NCBI GenBank assembly: GCA_964415045.1
Contig: CAYPZL010000050.1
Location: 1 to 32,059, forward strand
Length of the DNA stretch: 32,059 nucleotides
DNA from: CAYPZL01 sp964415045
Lineage (GTDB): Bacteria; Planctomycetota; Phycisphaerae; Sedimentisphaerales; Anaerobacaceae
Direction of reading: 5' to 3'
Shown here: one piece after another, positions 7,930-19,026 of the stretch
Layout: the number at the start of each line of letters is the position of its first letter
Numbering within the stretch: the stretch's first letter is position 1
Position numbers and translations under genes: made by a program
The notes under the pieces: model-generated
What the model was told of the DNA's origin: nothing
What the model saw: only the letters and a program-made list of their open reading frames with translations
The model's database searches: none

Positions 7930-8727
7930 TTATTCTATGCCGAGGGCGTCGGGGACGGTGTAGAGGCCGGGGGCTTTGCCGGCGAGCCATTGGGCGGCGC
8001 GGAGGGCGCCCCGGACGAAGGTGTCGCGGGTGTGGGCGGTGTGGTTGAGGGTGATGGTTTCGCCGAGCGTGCCGTAGATGACTGAGTGGACGCCGGTGGT
8101 GTCTCCGGCGCGGACGGCGTGCATGCCGATTTCGCCCTTCTGGCGGAGGGCTTCCTTGCCGCTTCGGCCGTGGACGAGCGAGGCGGACGCGTCGCGGCCG
8201 GTGGCCTGGCAGATGTTCCGGGCCAGGGTCAGGGCGCTGCCGCTGGGGGCGTCCTTCTTGAAGCGGTGATGCTGCTCGATGATCTCGATGTCGTATTCGT
8301 CGCCGAGTATGGCCGCGGTCTTGCCGACGAGGGCGAAAAGCACGTTCATGCCCACGCTCATGTTGGTGCCGTAGACGACGGGGATCTTACGGGCGGCGCC
8401 CTCGATGGCCTTCTGCTGGTCGTCGCTCAGGCCCGTGGTGCCCATGACCAGGGCGATGCCGCTGGCGACGCACTGCTTGAGGGTCTCATCGGCGGCCTGG
8501 GGCAGGGAGAAGTCGATGGCGACATCCGATTCCACCGGCCAGGAGCTTCCAATCGCCACGTTCAGGGACGCAACGCCGGCCACGGTGCCCGCATCCTTGC
8601 CGATCTCGGCGCAAGCGGCGTGTTCCACGGCCGCGACGATCTCGAACTGACCTGATTCCGCTGCCAGGGCGGTGATTCGCCGGCCCATGCGTCCGGCGGC
8701 GCCCACGATTGTCAATCTGGTTTTCAT
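7930..8727 (-). CDS. dapB: 4-hydroxy-tetrahydrodipicolinate reductase
   Basis: DapB reduces the dehydrated HTPA intermediate with NAD(P)H to tetrahydrodipicolinate in the lysine/diaminopimelate pathway. The 265-aa product begins MKTRLTIVGAAGRMG, where GAAGRMG (residues 9-15) is the dinucleotide-binding loop. The catalytic region IIEQHHRFKKDAPSGSAL contains the His and Lys of the active site and the substrate-binding GSA. ATG 8727 is chosen over the open frame to 8805 because it gives the canonical start and sits behind GGAAGGAG. Length is normal. Flanked by intergenic DNA on both sides, so probably monocistronic. Confidence 0.97.
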   Translation of the reverse strand: MKTRLTIVGAAGRMGRRITALAAESGQFEIVAAVEHAACAEIGKDAGTVAGVASLNVAIGSSWPVESDVAIDFSLPQAADETLKQCVASGIALVMGTTGLSDDQQKAIEGAARKIPVVYGTNMSVGMNVLFALVGKTAAILGDEYDIEIIEQHHRFKKDAPSGSALTLARNICQATGRDASASLVHGRSGKEALRQKGEIGMHAVRAGDTTGVHSVIYGTLGETITLNHTAHTRDTFVRGALRAAQWLAGKAPGLYTVPDALGIE

Positions 8728-9071
8728 ATCCGGCTCCTTCCCGGCCCAAAAACTTCGTCTTGAGCGGGAATATACCGCAGGGCAGCGGTGTTGGCAAGCC
8801 GTCAACCGGTTTTGACTCGCGGAAAGCTATCGATAAGTGTGCATGGCTCAGTATGTTGTAGTCTGGCTGTGCGGGCTTTCAATATGTTGGGGCTTTGGGG
8901 CTGCGGCCGGGTGCTCCGGCTTTTCGGAGGTCTTCCCAGATGCCGGCAGGTCGCTCGCGACCCGTCATCGAGCCGGAACGGTTATGGGACCGAATCTGTG
9001 CCAACCGCGTTGCAACGCCGGGGCCGGGGCGCGCTATGGGCCGAAAAAGGACAAAATGTGCGAAAAAGTTA

Positions 9072-9100
9072 TTGCCACCGGGCGGTATGACGATTATTAT
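9072..9100 (+). promoter_or_regulatory. Sigma70-like promoter upstream of the nusA leader
   Basis: TTGCCA (9072-9077), 17-bp spacer, TATTAT (9095-9100): five of six matches to each consensus hexamer at ideal spacing. Predicted start near 9107, which is 448 nt before the nusA ATG and about 300 nt before the terminator at 9402-9432. No better promoter is visible nearer nusA. Confidence 0.6.
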
Positions 9101-9106
9101 ATGGGC

Positions 9107-9432
9107 TTTAATCGCAGGATTGAATAGCTGCCACGAACTCTTACTGTAAAGGGTTACGTAATGACTGTGACAGGATATGTGAACAGTGCAACGGATTAGG
9201 CGGACAAGCGTGAGGTACCGTTGCATGTTTGCGCAGATGGCGGCTTGGAAAGAAATGTCTCTGCTCCGGTGTCGTGATGCCGGCGAGGTTGATGATATGG
9301 TTTGGCTGCATCGCCAGGGCGAAAAGCCGAACTCTTATCGGAGGCGACTGATGTAGACGAGAGGCAGGTGACAACCTCGTTGGAGCACGGGCATGTTGGG
9401 AGTGGAAACTGTTAGAGTTTCCACTTTTTTTT
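9107..9432 (+). ncRNA. Candidate structured RNA / nusA 5' leader
   Basis: Between a good promoter and an intrinsic terminator there is about 320 nt with several stems that can be read directly. TGCAACGG (9187-9194) pairs with CCGTTGCA (9218-9225). CGAGGTT (9284-9290) pairs with AACCTCG (9373-9379) and encloses a nested hairpin GTTTGGCT (9300-9307)/AGCCGAAC (9325-9332) with an inner TCGC/GCGA. It lacks the signatures I know for tmRNA, RNase P RNA or SRP RNA. Alternative reading: a 43-codon ORF, ATG 9225 to TAG 9356 with a weak GTGAGG site, could encode a leader peptide. Whether this is an independent RNA or an attenuator for nusA-infB is open. Confidence 0.45.
9402..9432 (+). terminator. Intrinsic terminator in front of nusA
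   Basis: GTGGAAACT (9402-9410), loop GTTAG, AGTTTCCAC (9416-9424): a perfect 9-bp stem followed directly by eight T (9425-9432). It lies 122 nt before the nusA ATG on the same strand, so it ends a separate upstream transcript or attenuates nusA transcription. Confidence 0.88.
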
Positions 9433-9554
9433 GCTCTTTTTTAAGACTGCCTTGTTTGGCGGCAGAACAGCAGGGCGGCGTGAGCCGGTGGCGTCGTCGC
9501 GACTGTGCTTCCAAACACTCAAAGGCAGGTTTGTTTTTTAGAGAGAACAAGGCC

Positions 9555-10790
9555 ATGAACCAGGAATTGCTCAGAATCGTTGACAACATTGCCCGCGATA
9601 AGAACATCGACAAGGAGTCGATCTTCGTCGATCTGGAAGAAGCGATGGGGGCGGCCGTGCGCAAGCATTTCGGCGACACGGAGAGCGAGATCGTGGTTCA
9701 GATCGACCGCAGCACGGGCATGGTCAGCGCATTCAAGGACGCCGAGCCGATCGATATCCGGCGGCTGGGGCGGATTCCGGCGCAGACGGCCAAGCAGGTG
9801 ATGATTCAGAAAATCCGGGCCGACGAGAGGGACAGCATCTTCAGCGAGTTCGTCCAGCGCAAGGGCCAGCTTATCAGCGGCTCGGTGGTCCGGTACGAGG
9901 GCGGAACGCTGATTATCAACCTGGACCACTGGACCGAAGGGTTCATGCCGAAGGGCGAGCAGATCATGGGCCAGACGCATCGTCCGGGCGAGCGGATCCG
10001 GTGCCTGATTCTCGATGTGAAAGAGACGTCGAACCAAGTGAAGATCATCCTGTCGCGGACGCACCCGGACTTCATTCGCCGGCTTTTCGAGTCGGAAGTG
10101 CCGGAGATCGCCGAAGGGATCATCGAGATTCGAGCGTTGGCGCGCGAGGCCGGCTACCGCAGCAAGGTGGCGGTGACCTCGTACGACGACAAGGTGGATC
10201 CGGTCGGGGCGTGCGTGGGCGTGCGGGGCAGCCGGATCAAGAACATCGTCGATGAGCTGGGCGGTGAAAAGATCGACATCGTGCGCTGGAATGACTCGTC
10301 CCAGGTGCTGGTGGCCAACGCCCTGATGCCGGCCAAGGTCAGTGAGATCGCCCTGTGTTTCGAGCTGGGTCGGGCCACGGTGGTGGTGGAAGAGGACCAG
10401 TTGAGTCTGGCGATCGGCAAGCACGGGCAGAACGTTCGCCTGGCCGCCCGGCTGACCGGCTGGGATATCGACATCCTCACCCCGGACGAGTACAACCAGG
10501 GCATCGAACGCCTGGCCACCTGCGTCAAGAAGGTCGACGGGGCCGACGAGGTCGTCGTCGACAAGCTCATTGCCCTGGGCATTATCTCCGTCCTGGATCT
10601 CGACGACGTGGGAGCGCAGCCCCTGGTCGACGAGTTGAAGCTGGAACCTGATTTTGCCGCCCGGTTGGTGGAAGCGGCGGACAACGAGGCCAAGGCGATG
10701 ACGGCCGAAGCCGAGCAGAAGCAGGCCGAAAAGGAGCTGGCACAGCAGACGAAGACGCTCGACGTTGCCACGGAAGAGCGCGAAGAATAG
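9555..10790 (+). CDS. nusA: Transcription termination/antitermination factor NusA
   Basis: NusA binds RNA polymerase and modulates pausing, termination and antitermination. The 411-aa product starts MNQELLRIVDNIARDKNIDK (RNAP-binding NTD, about 1-125). An S1 domain follows (about 130-200, GSVVRYEGGTLIINL), then two KH domains: VGVRGSRIKNIVDELGGEKI and LAIGKHGQNVRLAARLTGWD. A short C-terminal extension ends in an acidic/Gln-rich tail, without the repeated acidic domains of E. coli NusA. ATG 9555 is used because the longer open frame from 9393 runs through the terminator hairpin. infB begins 14 nt downstream, giving the standard nusA-infB-rbfA order. rimP, usually just upstream, is absent. Confidence 0.96.
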   Translation: MNQELLRIVDNIARDKNIDKESIFVDLEEAMGAAVRKHFGDTESEIVVQIDRSTGMVSAFKDAEPIDIRRLGRIPAQTAKQVMIQKIRADERDSIFSEFVQRKGQLISGSVVRYEGGTLIINLDHWTEGFMPKGEQIMGQTHRPGERIRCLILDVKETSNQVKIILSRTHPDFIRRLFESEVPEIAEGIIEIRALAREAGYRSKVAVTSYDDKVDPVGACVGVRGSRIKNIVDELGGEKIDIVRWNDSSQVLVANALMPAKVSEIALCFELGRATVVVEEDQLSLAIGKHGQNVRLAARLTGWDIDILTPDEYNQGIERLATCVKKVDGADEVVVDKLIALGIISVLDLDDVGAQPLVDELKLEPDFAARLVEAADNEAKAMTAEAEQKQAEKELAQQTKTLDVATEEREE

Positions 10791-10804
10791 TACCTGGAGG
10801 TTTT

Positions 10805-13468
<2,664 letters not shown>

Positions 13469-13509
13469 CCGGGGGCCGGGTGTCGTCTATTCTCCAGGAA
13501 GGCAATTCG

Positions 13510-13893
13510 ATGCCTACACGCAGACAGGAAAAAGTCGCTCGCGTTATCAAGGAGGCGGTCAGTGACGCCGTCGCCAACCATCTGAGCGACCCCCGCATTA
13601 CGGGCTTTGTCAGCGTGACACGGGTAATCGTGGCGCCGGATTTGCGTGGCGCCGAGGTGTATTTGAGCATTTTTGCCGCCGGTGATAAGGCGAAGCGCCG
13701 GACCTTCGATGCCATCGTGCACGCCCGGACGCGGATTCAGTCCCGGGTGGCGGCCGCGCTGGAGAGCAAGTTCTGTCCGGTCCTGCGGCTGCACCTGGAT
13801 GAGGAGTTTCAGAAAACGCTCGAGACGATGCGTCTGATCGATCAGGTGGCCGGCGAACATCAGGCCGAAGACGACGACCGGGACGAGTCGTGA
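13510..13893 (+). CDS. rbfA: Ribosome-binding factor A
   Basis: RbfA is a KH-fold 30S maturation factor needed for 16S 5' processing and cold adaptation. The 127-aa product begins MPTRRQEKVARVIKEAVSDA, with the typical helix then SDPRITGFVSVTRVIVAPDL and the AEVYLSIFA strand, and ends in an acidic tail. ATG 13510 is chosen because AGGAAGG sits 7 nt upstream and the upstream extension is not conserved-looking. It follows infB by 41 nt. truB, often next, is not here. Confidence 0.93.
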   Translation: MPTRRQEKVARVIKEAVSDAVANHLSDPRITGFVSVTRVIVAPDLRGAEVYLSIFAAGDKAKRRTFDAIVHARTRIQSRVAAALESKFCPVLRLHLDEEFQKTLETMRLIDQVAGEHQAEDDDRDES

Positions 13894-13964
13894 CCCGACG
13901 AGCATCGGGCTGACGGGGGCTGTGGATCGGCCTGGTTTTCCCCGTGTCTTGAGTTTGGTAAGGC

Positions 13965-13985
13965 CGCTGACACCGTCAGCGTTTT
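13965..13985 (+). terminator. Hairpin with short T-run between rbfA and the HhH gene
   Basis: CGCTGAC (13965-13971), ACC loop, GTCAGCG (13975-13981), then TTTT (13982-13985). The perfect 7-bp stem with a short U-tract could be a weak terminator of nusA-infB-rbfA. It ends just before the GGAAAGG ribosome site of the next gene and could instead affect its translation. Confidence 0.4.
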
Positions 13986-13994
13986 GGAAAGGCC

Positions 13995-14666
13995 ATGAAG
14001 AACAGTAAGGAATACGCTGGACGATTGCAGAAGCTGTACCGCGGGCTCAAACCCGGGCGGACGAAAATCGAGGCCGTCGCGTACGAGGATCCGCTCGAGG
14101 CGGTGATCTATGGCATCGTCAGTGAGCGGATGCGCGACGACGTCGCCCAGGCGGCGATGGTGGGGATTCGGGATACGTTCATCGACTGGAATGACCTGCG
14201 TGTCTCGCGCGTGGAGGAGATCGTGGAGATCTTCGGCGAGGATACGCCGGCGACGCGCAGTACGGGCGCTGCGTTGACAATGGTGCTGCGAGCCGTTTTT
14301 GACGCGTATCACGCTCTGACGTTGCAGCCGCTCAAGAAGATGGGCAAACGACCGGCAAAGCAGGCGCTGGAGGAACTCCAGGGCATGAGCCGGTTCGCGG
14401 TGAACTATTGCATGCTGACGTCGTTGCAGGCGCACGCGATTCCGTTGACCGCCTCGATGGTGGACTATCTCCGTCAGCAGGAGGTCGTGGACCCGCAGGC
14501 CGATGAGGAAGACATCGAGGGGTTCCTGTCGCGCCAGGTGGCCGCGAAGAACGGCTACGAGTTTTACGCTCTTCTGCGACGCGCGAGCGAGTCCGCCAGG
14601 GTGGCGAAAAAGAAAAAGAAGAAGACGCGGCGCAAGAGCAGCAAAGTCGCGAAAGCAAAGAAATAG
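13995..14666 (+). CDS. HhH-GPD (endonuclease III-like) protein lacking catalytic residues
   Basis: 223 aa. The segment DPLEAVIYGIVSERMRDDVA (32-51), then WNDLRVSRVEEIVEIF and LEELQGMSRFAVNYCML (126-141), follows the endonuclease III helical fold and its helix-hairpin-helix. Aligned by eye to the EndoIII motif LPGVGRKTANVVL, the catalytic Lys is Phe134 and the catalytic Asp of the VDTH segment is Thr152. There is no C-terminal four-cysteine [4Fe-4S] loop. Instead the protein ends in a very basic tail (about 204-223, KKKKKKTRRK and KVAKAKK). So it probably binds DNA or RNA without glycosylase activity. Position among infB, rbfA and hisG hints at an RNA- or nucleoid-related role, but this is inference. 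Confidence 0.7.
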   Translation: MKNSKEYAGRLQKLYRGLKPGRTKIEAVAYEDPLEAVIYGIVSERMRDDVAQAAMVGIRDTFIDWNDLRVSRVEEIVEIFGEDTPATRSTGAALTMVLRAVFDAYHALTLQPLKKMGKRPAKQALEELQGMSRFAVNYCMLTSLQAHAIPLTASMVDYLRQQEVVDPQADEEDIEGFLSRQVAAKNGYEFYALLRRASESARVAKKKKKKTRRKSSKVAKAKK

Positions 14667-14734
14667 AGTGACTTGCAGGGGGCGTCCCTTGCAGGCAAAG
14701 AGCAGTACGGGTTTTGTAAAGTCAAGACAGGGAA

Positions 14735-15613
14735 ATGGCATCAGAGCGAATTTTGAAGCTGGGCCTTCCGGCGGGGAGTCTGCAGAAGGCCACGACCGAT
14801 CTTCTCCGCAAGGCGGGGTACAATGTTTCCGACTCCCGGCGGAGCTATCTGCCGAGTATCGACGACGATGAGATTCAGCCGGTCTGCCTGCGGGCCCAGG
14901 AAATGGGCCGCTACGTCGCCGACGGTGTCCTGGATGCGGGCATCACGGGTTTCGATTGGGTGCAGGAGAACGAATGCGAGGTGGTGGAGGTCTGCGAGCT
15001 GGCCTACAGCAAGGCCACCAGCAATCCGGCCCGATGGGTGCTGGCCGTACCCAACGAATCGCAGGTACAGCGACCGGAGGACCTGGCCGGAGGCATCGTT
15101 GCCACCGAACTCGTCGGCGTGACAAAACGTTACTTTGCCGACAAGAACGTCGATGTGAAGGTCGAGTTCAGTTGGGGCGCCACCGAGGTCAAGGCCCGCC
15201 TCGTCGACGCCATCGTGGAGCTGACGGAGACGGGCACCTCGCTGCGGGCGAACAACCTGCGTATTCTGGACACGGTCATCGTCTCCACCACGCGGCTCAT
15301 CGCCAACAAGGACGCCTGGCAGGACGATTTCAAGCGCGAGAAAATTGAGAACCTCTCGATCCTGCTGAAGGCGGCGATTGAGGCACGCAGCAAGGTCGGA
15401 TTGAAGATGAACGTCAAAAAGGGCGACCTGGAATCGATCCTCAAGGTCCTGCCGGCGGAAAAGAGCCCTACGGTATCGAGTCTGGCGGATTCCGAGTACG
15501 TGGCGATCGAGGTGATCGTCGAGGACAAAGTGGAACGCGCCCTGGTGCCCGCGTTGAAACGCGCCGGCGCCTCGGGAATCATCACGTATCCGTTGAACAA
15601 GGTGATTCACTGA
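14735..15613 (+). CDS. hisG: ATP phosphoribosyltransferase, long form (HisG_L)
   Basis: HisG joins ATP and PRPP to phosphoribosyl-ATP, the first and feedback-inhibited step of histidine synthesis. 292 aa is the long, self-sufficient form with a C-terminal ACT-like regulatory domain (about 215-292, from KVGLKMNVKKGDLESILKVL), so HisZ is not expected. The catalytic part shows LKLGLPAGSLQ at the N-terminus, DAGITGFDWV, and the PRPP loop within VELTETGTSLRANNL. The start ATG 14735 follows a GACAGGG-type ribosome site. It lies 68 nt after the HhH gene, probably the same operon. Confidence 0.96.
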   Translation: MASERILKLGLPAGSLQKATTDLLRKAGYNVSDSRRSYLPSIDDDEIQPVCLRAQEMGRYVADGVLDAGITGFDWVQENECEVVEVCELAYSKATSNPARWVLAVPNESQVQRPEDLAGGIVATELVGVTKRYFADKNVDVKVEFSWGATEVKARLVDAIVELTETGTSLRANNLRILDTVIVSTTRLIANKDAWQDDFKREKIENLSILLKAAIEARSKVGLKMNVKKGDLESILKVLPAEKSPTVSSLADSEYVAIEVIVEDKVERALVPALKRAGASGIITYPLNKVIH

Positions 15614-15789
15614 GAGACGGCGGGTCGGGTCGCGAAGTCCCTCCCGGAGGGCCCCTCGGGTCTTGTTCGGCACAGGGCCTGCACGCGTGGCGCTGCGGAG
15701 AGACATTCTCATCGGCCGCCGTTCGGGGCAGAGCAGTCGATTGTGATATTGCGTGTAACGGATCGTCCTGTAGTGTGAGGAGTGTCAAC

Positions 15790-17283
15790 ATGAAGAAGCT
15801 GGTCAAGACGACACGTATTCCCTTTGTTGCCGTTGTTTTGTTCCTTTCCTTGACGCTTGTCGGTGCGGCGGTGTCTCAGACGCAGAAGCCGGGCGGCAAG
15901 GCGGTATCCCCGGCGCCCGAATCGGCCCAGGTGGTGGGCCAAATCGGCGACTACGTCATTACCAAGGATGAGTTGCGGCAGAGGCTGCTCAGCGAGATCC
16001 GGCCGCGCGGCGACGAGGATACGGCGAAAGAGCCCGTCACCGCCGAGGCCGTGCTGCGGACCATGATCGCCGAGAAGGCCATGATGATGGAGGGACGCAA
16101 GCAGGGTCTGCTCAACGACCCCATTCTCAAGGCCTACATCGACCGAACCCGGCAGCGAAAGCTCGTGGGATTGTTGCTGACGGACTACCTGGAAAAGACC
16201 CTGTCCGTCCGGGACGCCGAGATCGATCAGGCGGTCAAGGCCAATCCGAAGCTCAGCCGCGAGCAGGCCAAGGTGCGGGTGCAACAGGCCAAGGCCAGGC
16301 CGCTGCTGGAACGCTATTACGGCCAGTTGGCCCAGAAGTTCCACGTCAAGAAAGTGAAGGACAATTTCGCCAAGGTCTCGGCGATCCACAACCGGTTGCT
16401 GCACAAGCCGGCCCAGGCCCGTCGCGAGAGCTGGATCAAGAACGCCCAGGTGAGGGAGGAGCTGACTCCGGCGGAGAAGGAGCTTGCCTTGGCCACGTAC
16501 GACGGCGGCAAGGTCACTCTGGAGGATTGGTTCAAGACGCTGTGCGATATCGTGCCGCCGCGGCGGCCCCGGGACCTGGGCACGGCCCAGGGTGTTGAGA
16601 AGCTGCTGGAGAACACGTTGCGGCCGATTATTTTTGCCGCCGAGGCCAAGGCCCAGGGCTACGACAAGAACAAGAAACTGCTGCGCGAGATCAAAGAGCT
16701 CGAAGACAGGAGCTTGCTGGGCAAAGTCCGCGGTGAGAAGATTCGCAACGTTCCGGAGCCGAACGACGCTCAGATCAAAGCCTATTTCGACGCGAACAAG
16801 GAGGTGTTTGGCAAGAGCGCCTCGCTGAAGGTCGATCAGTTCTGGTGCGAGGACCTGAAGGCGGCGCAGAAGGCCAAAGCCATGCTGGCCGAGGGGAAGG
16901 ACTTCGCCGCGGTCAAAGAGGCGTGCGCCGCCGAGAAGAGCGACCGGCCCTCGACTCTCTACGCCAGCGGCGAGGGCGTCTTCTGGGACGAGCTGTGGAA
17001 GGGCGATCCCAACGAGGTCGTCGGTCCCGTGAAGGGCTTCTACGGCACTGGCATCGTCTGGCGTCTGGTGAAAATCCTGGAGAAGACGCCGGCCGAGACG
17101 CAGCCGTACTCCGACAACATCAAGAGCCGTGTGAAGTGGGCCATCGTGGCCCAGCGGAGGCAGAAGATCCTCGACGCCTATGAGAAGGAGCTTCTGGAGA
17201 AATACCCCCACCAGCTCTATGCCGAACGTATCAAGGACATCGATCCTCTGGAGGTGACCGGGTTGCCCAAAGCGTCCCGATGA
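15790..17283 (+). CDS. Periplasmic peptidyl-prolyl isomerase/chaperone (SurA/PpiC type)
   Basis: 497 aa with a Sec signal peptide (basic MKKLVKTTR then FVAVVLFLSLTLVGAAVSQ). Residues from about 40 (VVGQIGDYVITKDELRQRLL) match the SurA_N-like helical module that grips unfolded outer-membrane proteins. Around 340-440, LKVDQFWCEDLKAAQKAKAM through GPVKGFYGTGIVWRLVKI, resembles a diverged PpiC rotamase. The middle is highly charged and helical. ATG 15790 is preferred to the upstream GTG because GTGAGGAG precedes it. It is followed by the LptF/LptG pair, so this looks like an envelope-assembly cluster. Whether the rotamase is active is uncertain. Confidence 0.8.
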   Translation: MKKLVKTTRIPFVAVVLFLSLTLVGAAVSQTQKPGGKAVSPAPESAQVVGQIGDYVITKDELRQRLLSEIRPRGDEDTAKEPVTAEAVLRTMIAEKAMMMEGRKQGLLNDPILKAYIDRTRQRKLVGLLLTDYLEKTLSVRDAEIDQAVKANPKLSREQAKVRVQQAKARPLLERYYGQLAQKFHVKKVKDNFAKVSAIHNRLLHKPAQARRESWIKNAQVREELTPAEKELALATYDGGKVTLEDWFKTLCDIVPPRRPRDLGTAQGVEKLLENTLRPIIFAAEAKAQGYDKNKKLLREIKELEDRSLLGKVRGEKIRNVPEPNDAQIKAYFDANKEVFGKSASLKVDQFWCEDLKAAQKAKAMLAEGKDFAAVKEACAAEKSDRPSTLYASGEGVFWDELWKGDPNEVVGPVKGFYGTGIVWRLVKILEKTPAETQPYSDNIKSRVKWAIVAQRRQKILDAYEKELLEKYPHQLYAERIKDIDPLEVTGLPKASR

Positions 17284-17414
17284 CGCCGGGCGGAGCCGAA
17301 CGCCGTCTCTGTGAGGCCTCGGCGGCAACGGGATTTCAGTTGCAAAGGGCCGGTTCCCGAATACTATCTTGGGATCATGACTGCAAACGGATTGCTGGAT
17401 AGACGGTTTTGAGC

Positions 17415-19004
17415 ATGGTTTTTACGCTCCAGAGGTACGTGTTTCGGGAACTTTTTCGCATCTTCGTGCTGGCCACGATTGGATTGACGTTGATCCTGAG
17501 TCTGGGCGGAACGTTGCGGCCTGCGCAGGAGTACGGCGTGGGCCCGCGCCAGATCGTCCACATCCTCGTGTATTTCATGCCCATCTCGCTGACGTTCGTG
17601 CTGCCCATGTCGGCGCTGTTTGCCTCGGCGCTGGCCTACGGGCGTTTCGCCAGCGACAACGAGCTCGATGCCTGCCGGGCCAGCGGCATCAGTATGACGA
17701 CCCTGGTCTACCCCGGCTTGGCCCTGGCCGTGCTCGTGGCGATCGCCAACCTCATGCTCAGTTTTCACGTCATGCCCTATTTCGTCCGTCTGGCCGAGAA
17801 ATCGCTCAAGGCCGACGCCAGGCAGATCCTCTTTCGCAACATTCAGCGCAAGGGCTTCTACAGCCTGCCGCCGGACGAACGCTGGGTGATCTATGCCGAT
17901 TACGCCGACGTGACGAACGACGCCCTGTTCGGCATCGTCGTGGTGGAGTCTTCGCCGGAGGCGATCAAGAAGATCATCACTTCCGAGATGGCCCAGGTGC
18001 GTTTCAATCCGCAGGAGCGTTTCAATGAGGTGCAGTTGACCGCTCACAACGCCAAATGGATGGGGGCGGCCGACGATTATTGGGGTCAGGTCAACCGGCT
18101 ATCGCTAAAGCCGGAGTTCGGCTCGCTCCTGGGCGACGAGATCAAGTTCAAGAAGATCGATGAAATGAAGCGGATTCAGGCGAATCCGATGTTGTTCGAT
18201 CCGATTTCACGAGCGGCACGCAAGACGTACGCTCAATTGGTCACGGAGCGGTTGGCCCAGGACATCGGGAAGCGCTTCTCGCAGGAGGATTTCTACGAGA
18301 TCAGGGGCAAATCCCGATTCGTGCGACTTGCTGCGACCGGATGTGCCTTGAAGCAAGATTTGGCCGTGGACCTCGTGGCCCCGGTGGTGGTGGAGGAATA
18401 CGACGCCGATACGGGTGAGCCGTTGCGCAAATTGAAGTGCGACAAGGCCGTGATCCACGTAAGCGAAGATATCGAGCGTCCCGAGTTGAGCCTGGACATG
18501 TCCAACGCTCGCGTCGAGGATACGGGTCTGCTGGTGGTGCGTGAGATCCTGCGCGATCTGACTTTGCCCGAGCCCATCGCGCAGGCGCTGGAGGGCCGCA
18601 GTGTTCTGGAGGTGGTGAACTCCGAGAACGTCCCGTCCATTCTGGATGCGGCGCCCAGCAGCACGCTGGCTCTTCGGCAAGCGATGCTGGAGAGGGAACT
18701 GGGGACCACGCTGGTCGATATCAAGGCGGAGATCAACTCCCGGCTGGTTTTCGGTATCGGCTGCGTGCCGATGATCCTGATCGGGATCGGCCTGGGGATC
18801 GTCAAACGCGGCGGGCACATGCTCAGCGCTTTTGGCGCCAGTTGCGTGCCGGCCGCCGTGCTCATCGTGACCATCATCAGCGGCAAGCACGTCACCGAGA
18901 ACGTCGGGGCCCAGGCCGTCTCCGGGATTCTGGTCATGTGGGGGGGGCTGGGGTTTCTGATTCTTCTGGCGGCCTTCATTTACGGGCGGTTGTTGCGCCA
19001 CTGA
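17415..19004 (+). CDS. lptF: LptF/LptG-family permease (YjgP/YjgQ)
   Basis: LptF and LptG form the membrane part of the LptB2FG exporter that extracts lipopolysaccharide from the inner membrane. The protein starts MVFTLQRYVFRELFRIFVLA, the characteristic amphipathic start. Transmembrane helices lie near residues 13-33, 48-75 and 98-120 and three more near the C-terminus (from about 443), with a long periplasmic region between. At 529 aa it is much longer than E. coli LptF (366) because this periplasmic part is enlarged. ATG 17415 is chosen over TTG 17409; ribosome site weak. The lptF versus lptG naming is by gene order only. Confidence 0.8.
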   Translation: MVFTLQRYVFRELFRIFVLATIGLTLILSLGGTLRPAQEYGVGPRQIVHILVYFMPISLTFVLPMSALFASALAYGRFASDNELDACRASGISMTTLVYPGLALAVLVAIANLMLSFHVMPYFVRLAEKSLKADARQILFRNIQRKGFYSLPPDERWVIYADYADVTNDALFGIVVVESSPEAIKKIITSEMAQVRFNPQERFNEVQLTAHNAKWMGAADDYWGQVNRLSLKPEFGSLLGDEIKFKKIDEMKRIQANPMLFDPISRAARKTYAQLVTERLAQDIGKRFSQEDFYEIRGKSRFVRLAATGCALKQDLAVDLVAPVVVEEYDADTGEPLRKLKCDKAVIHVSEDIERPELSLDMSNARVEDTGLLVVREILRDLTLPEPIAQALEGRSVLEVVNSENVPSILDAAPSSTLALRQAMLERELGTTLVDIKAEINSRLVFGIGCVPMILIGIGLGIVKRGGHMLSAFGASCVPAAVLIVTIISGKHVTENVGAQAVSGILVMWGGLGFLILLAAFIYGRLLRH

Positions 19005-19026
19005 GCAAGGAGAGGAGTCCTGCAAA

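Noticed and set aside
8837..9127. 96-aa frame MCMAQYVVVWLCGLS before nusA
   Set aside because: No ribosome site, cysteine/glycine-rich low-quality translation, and overlaps a good promoter on the same strand.
9107..9432. Leader RNA as tmRNA, RNase P RNA or SRP RNA
   Set aside because: The conserved sequences of those RNAs (tRNA-like ends, GAGGAAAGTCC, GGAAG-N-AGCAG) were looked for and not found.
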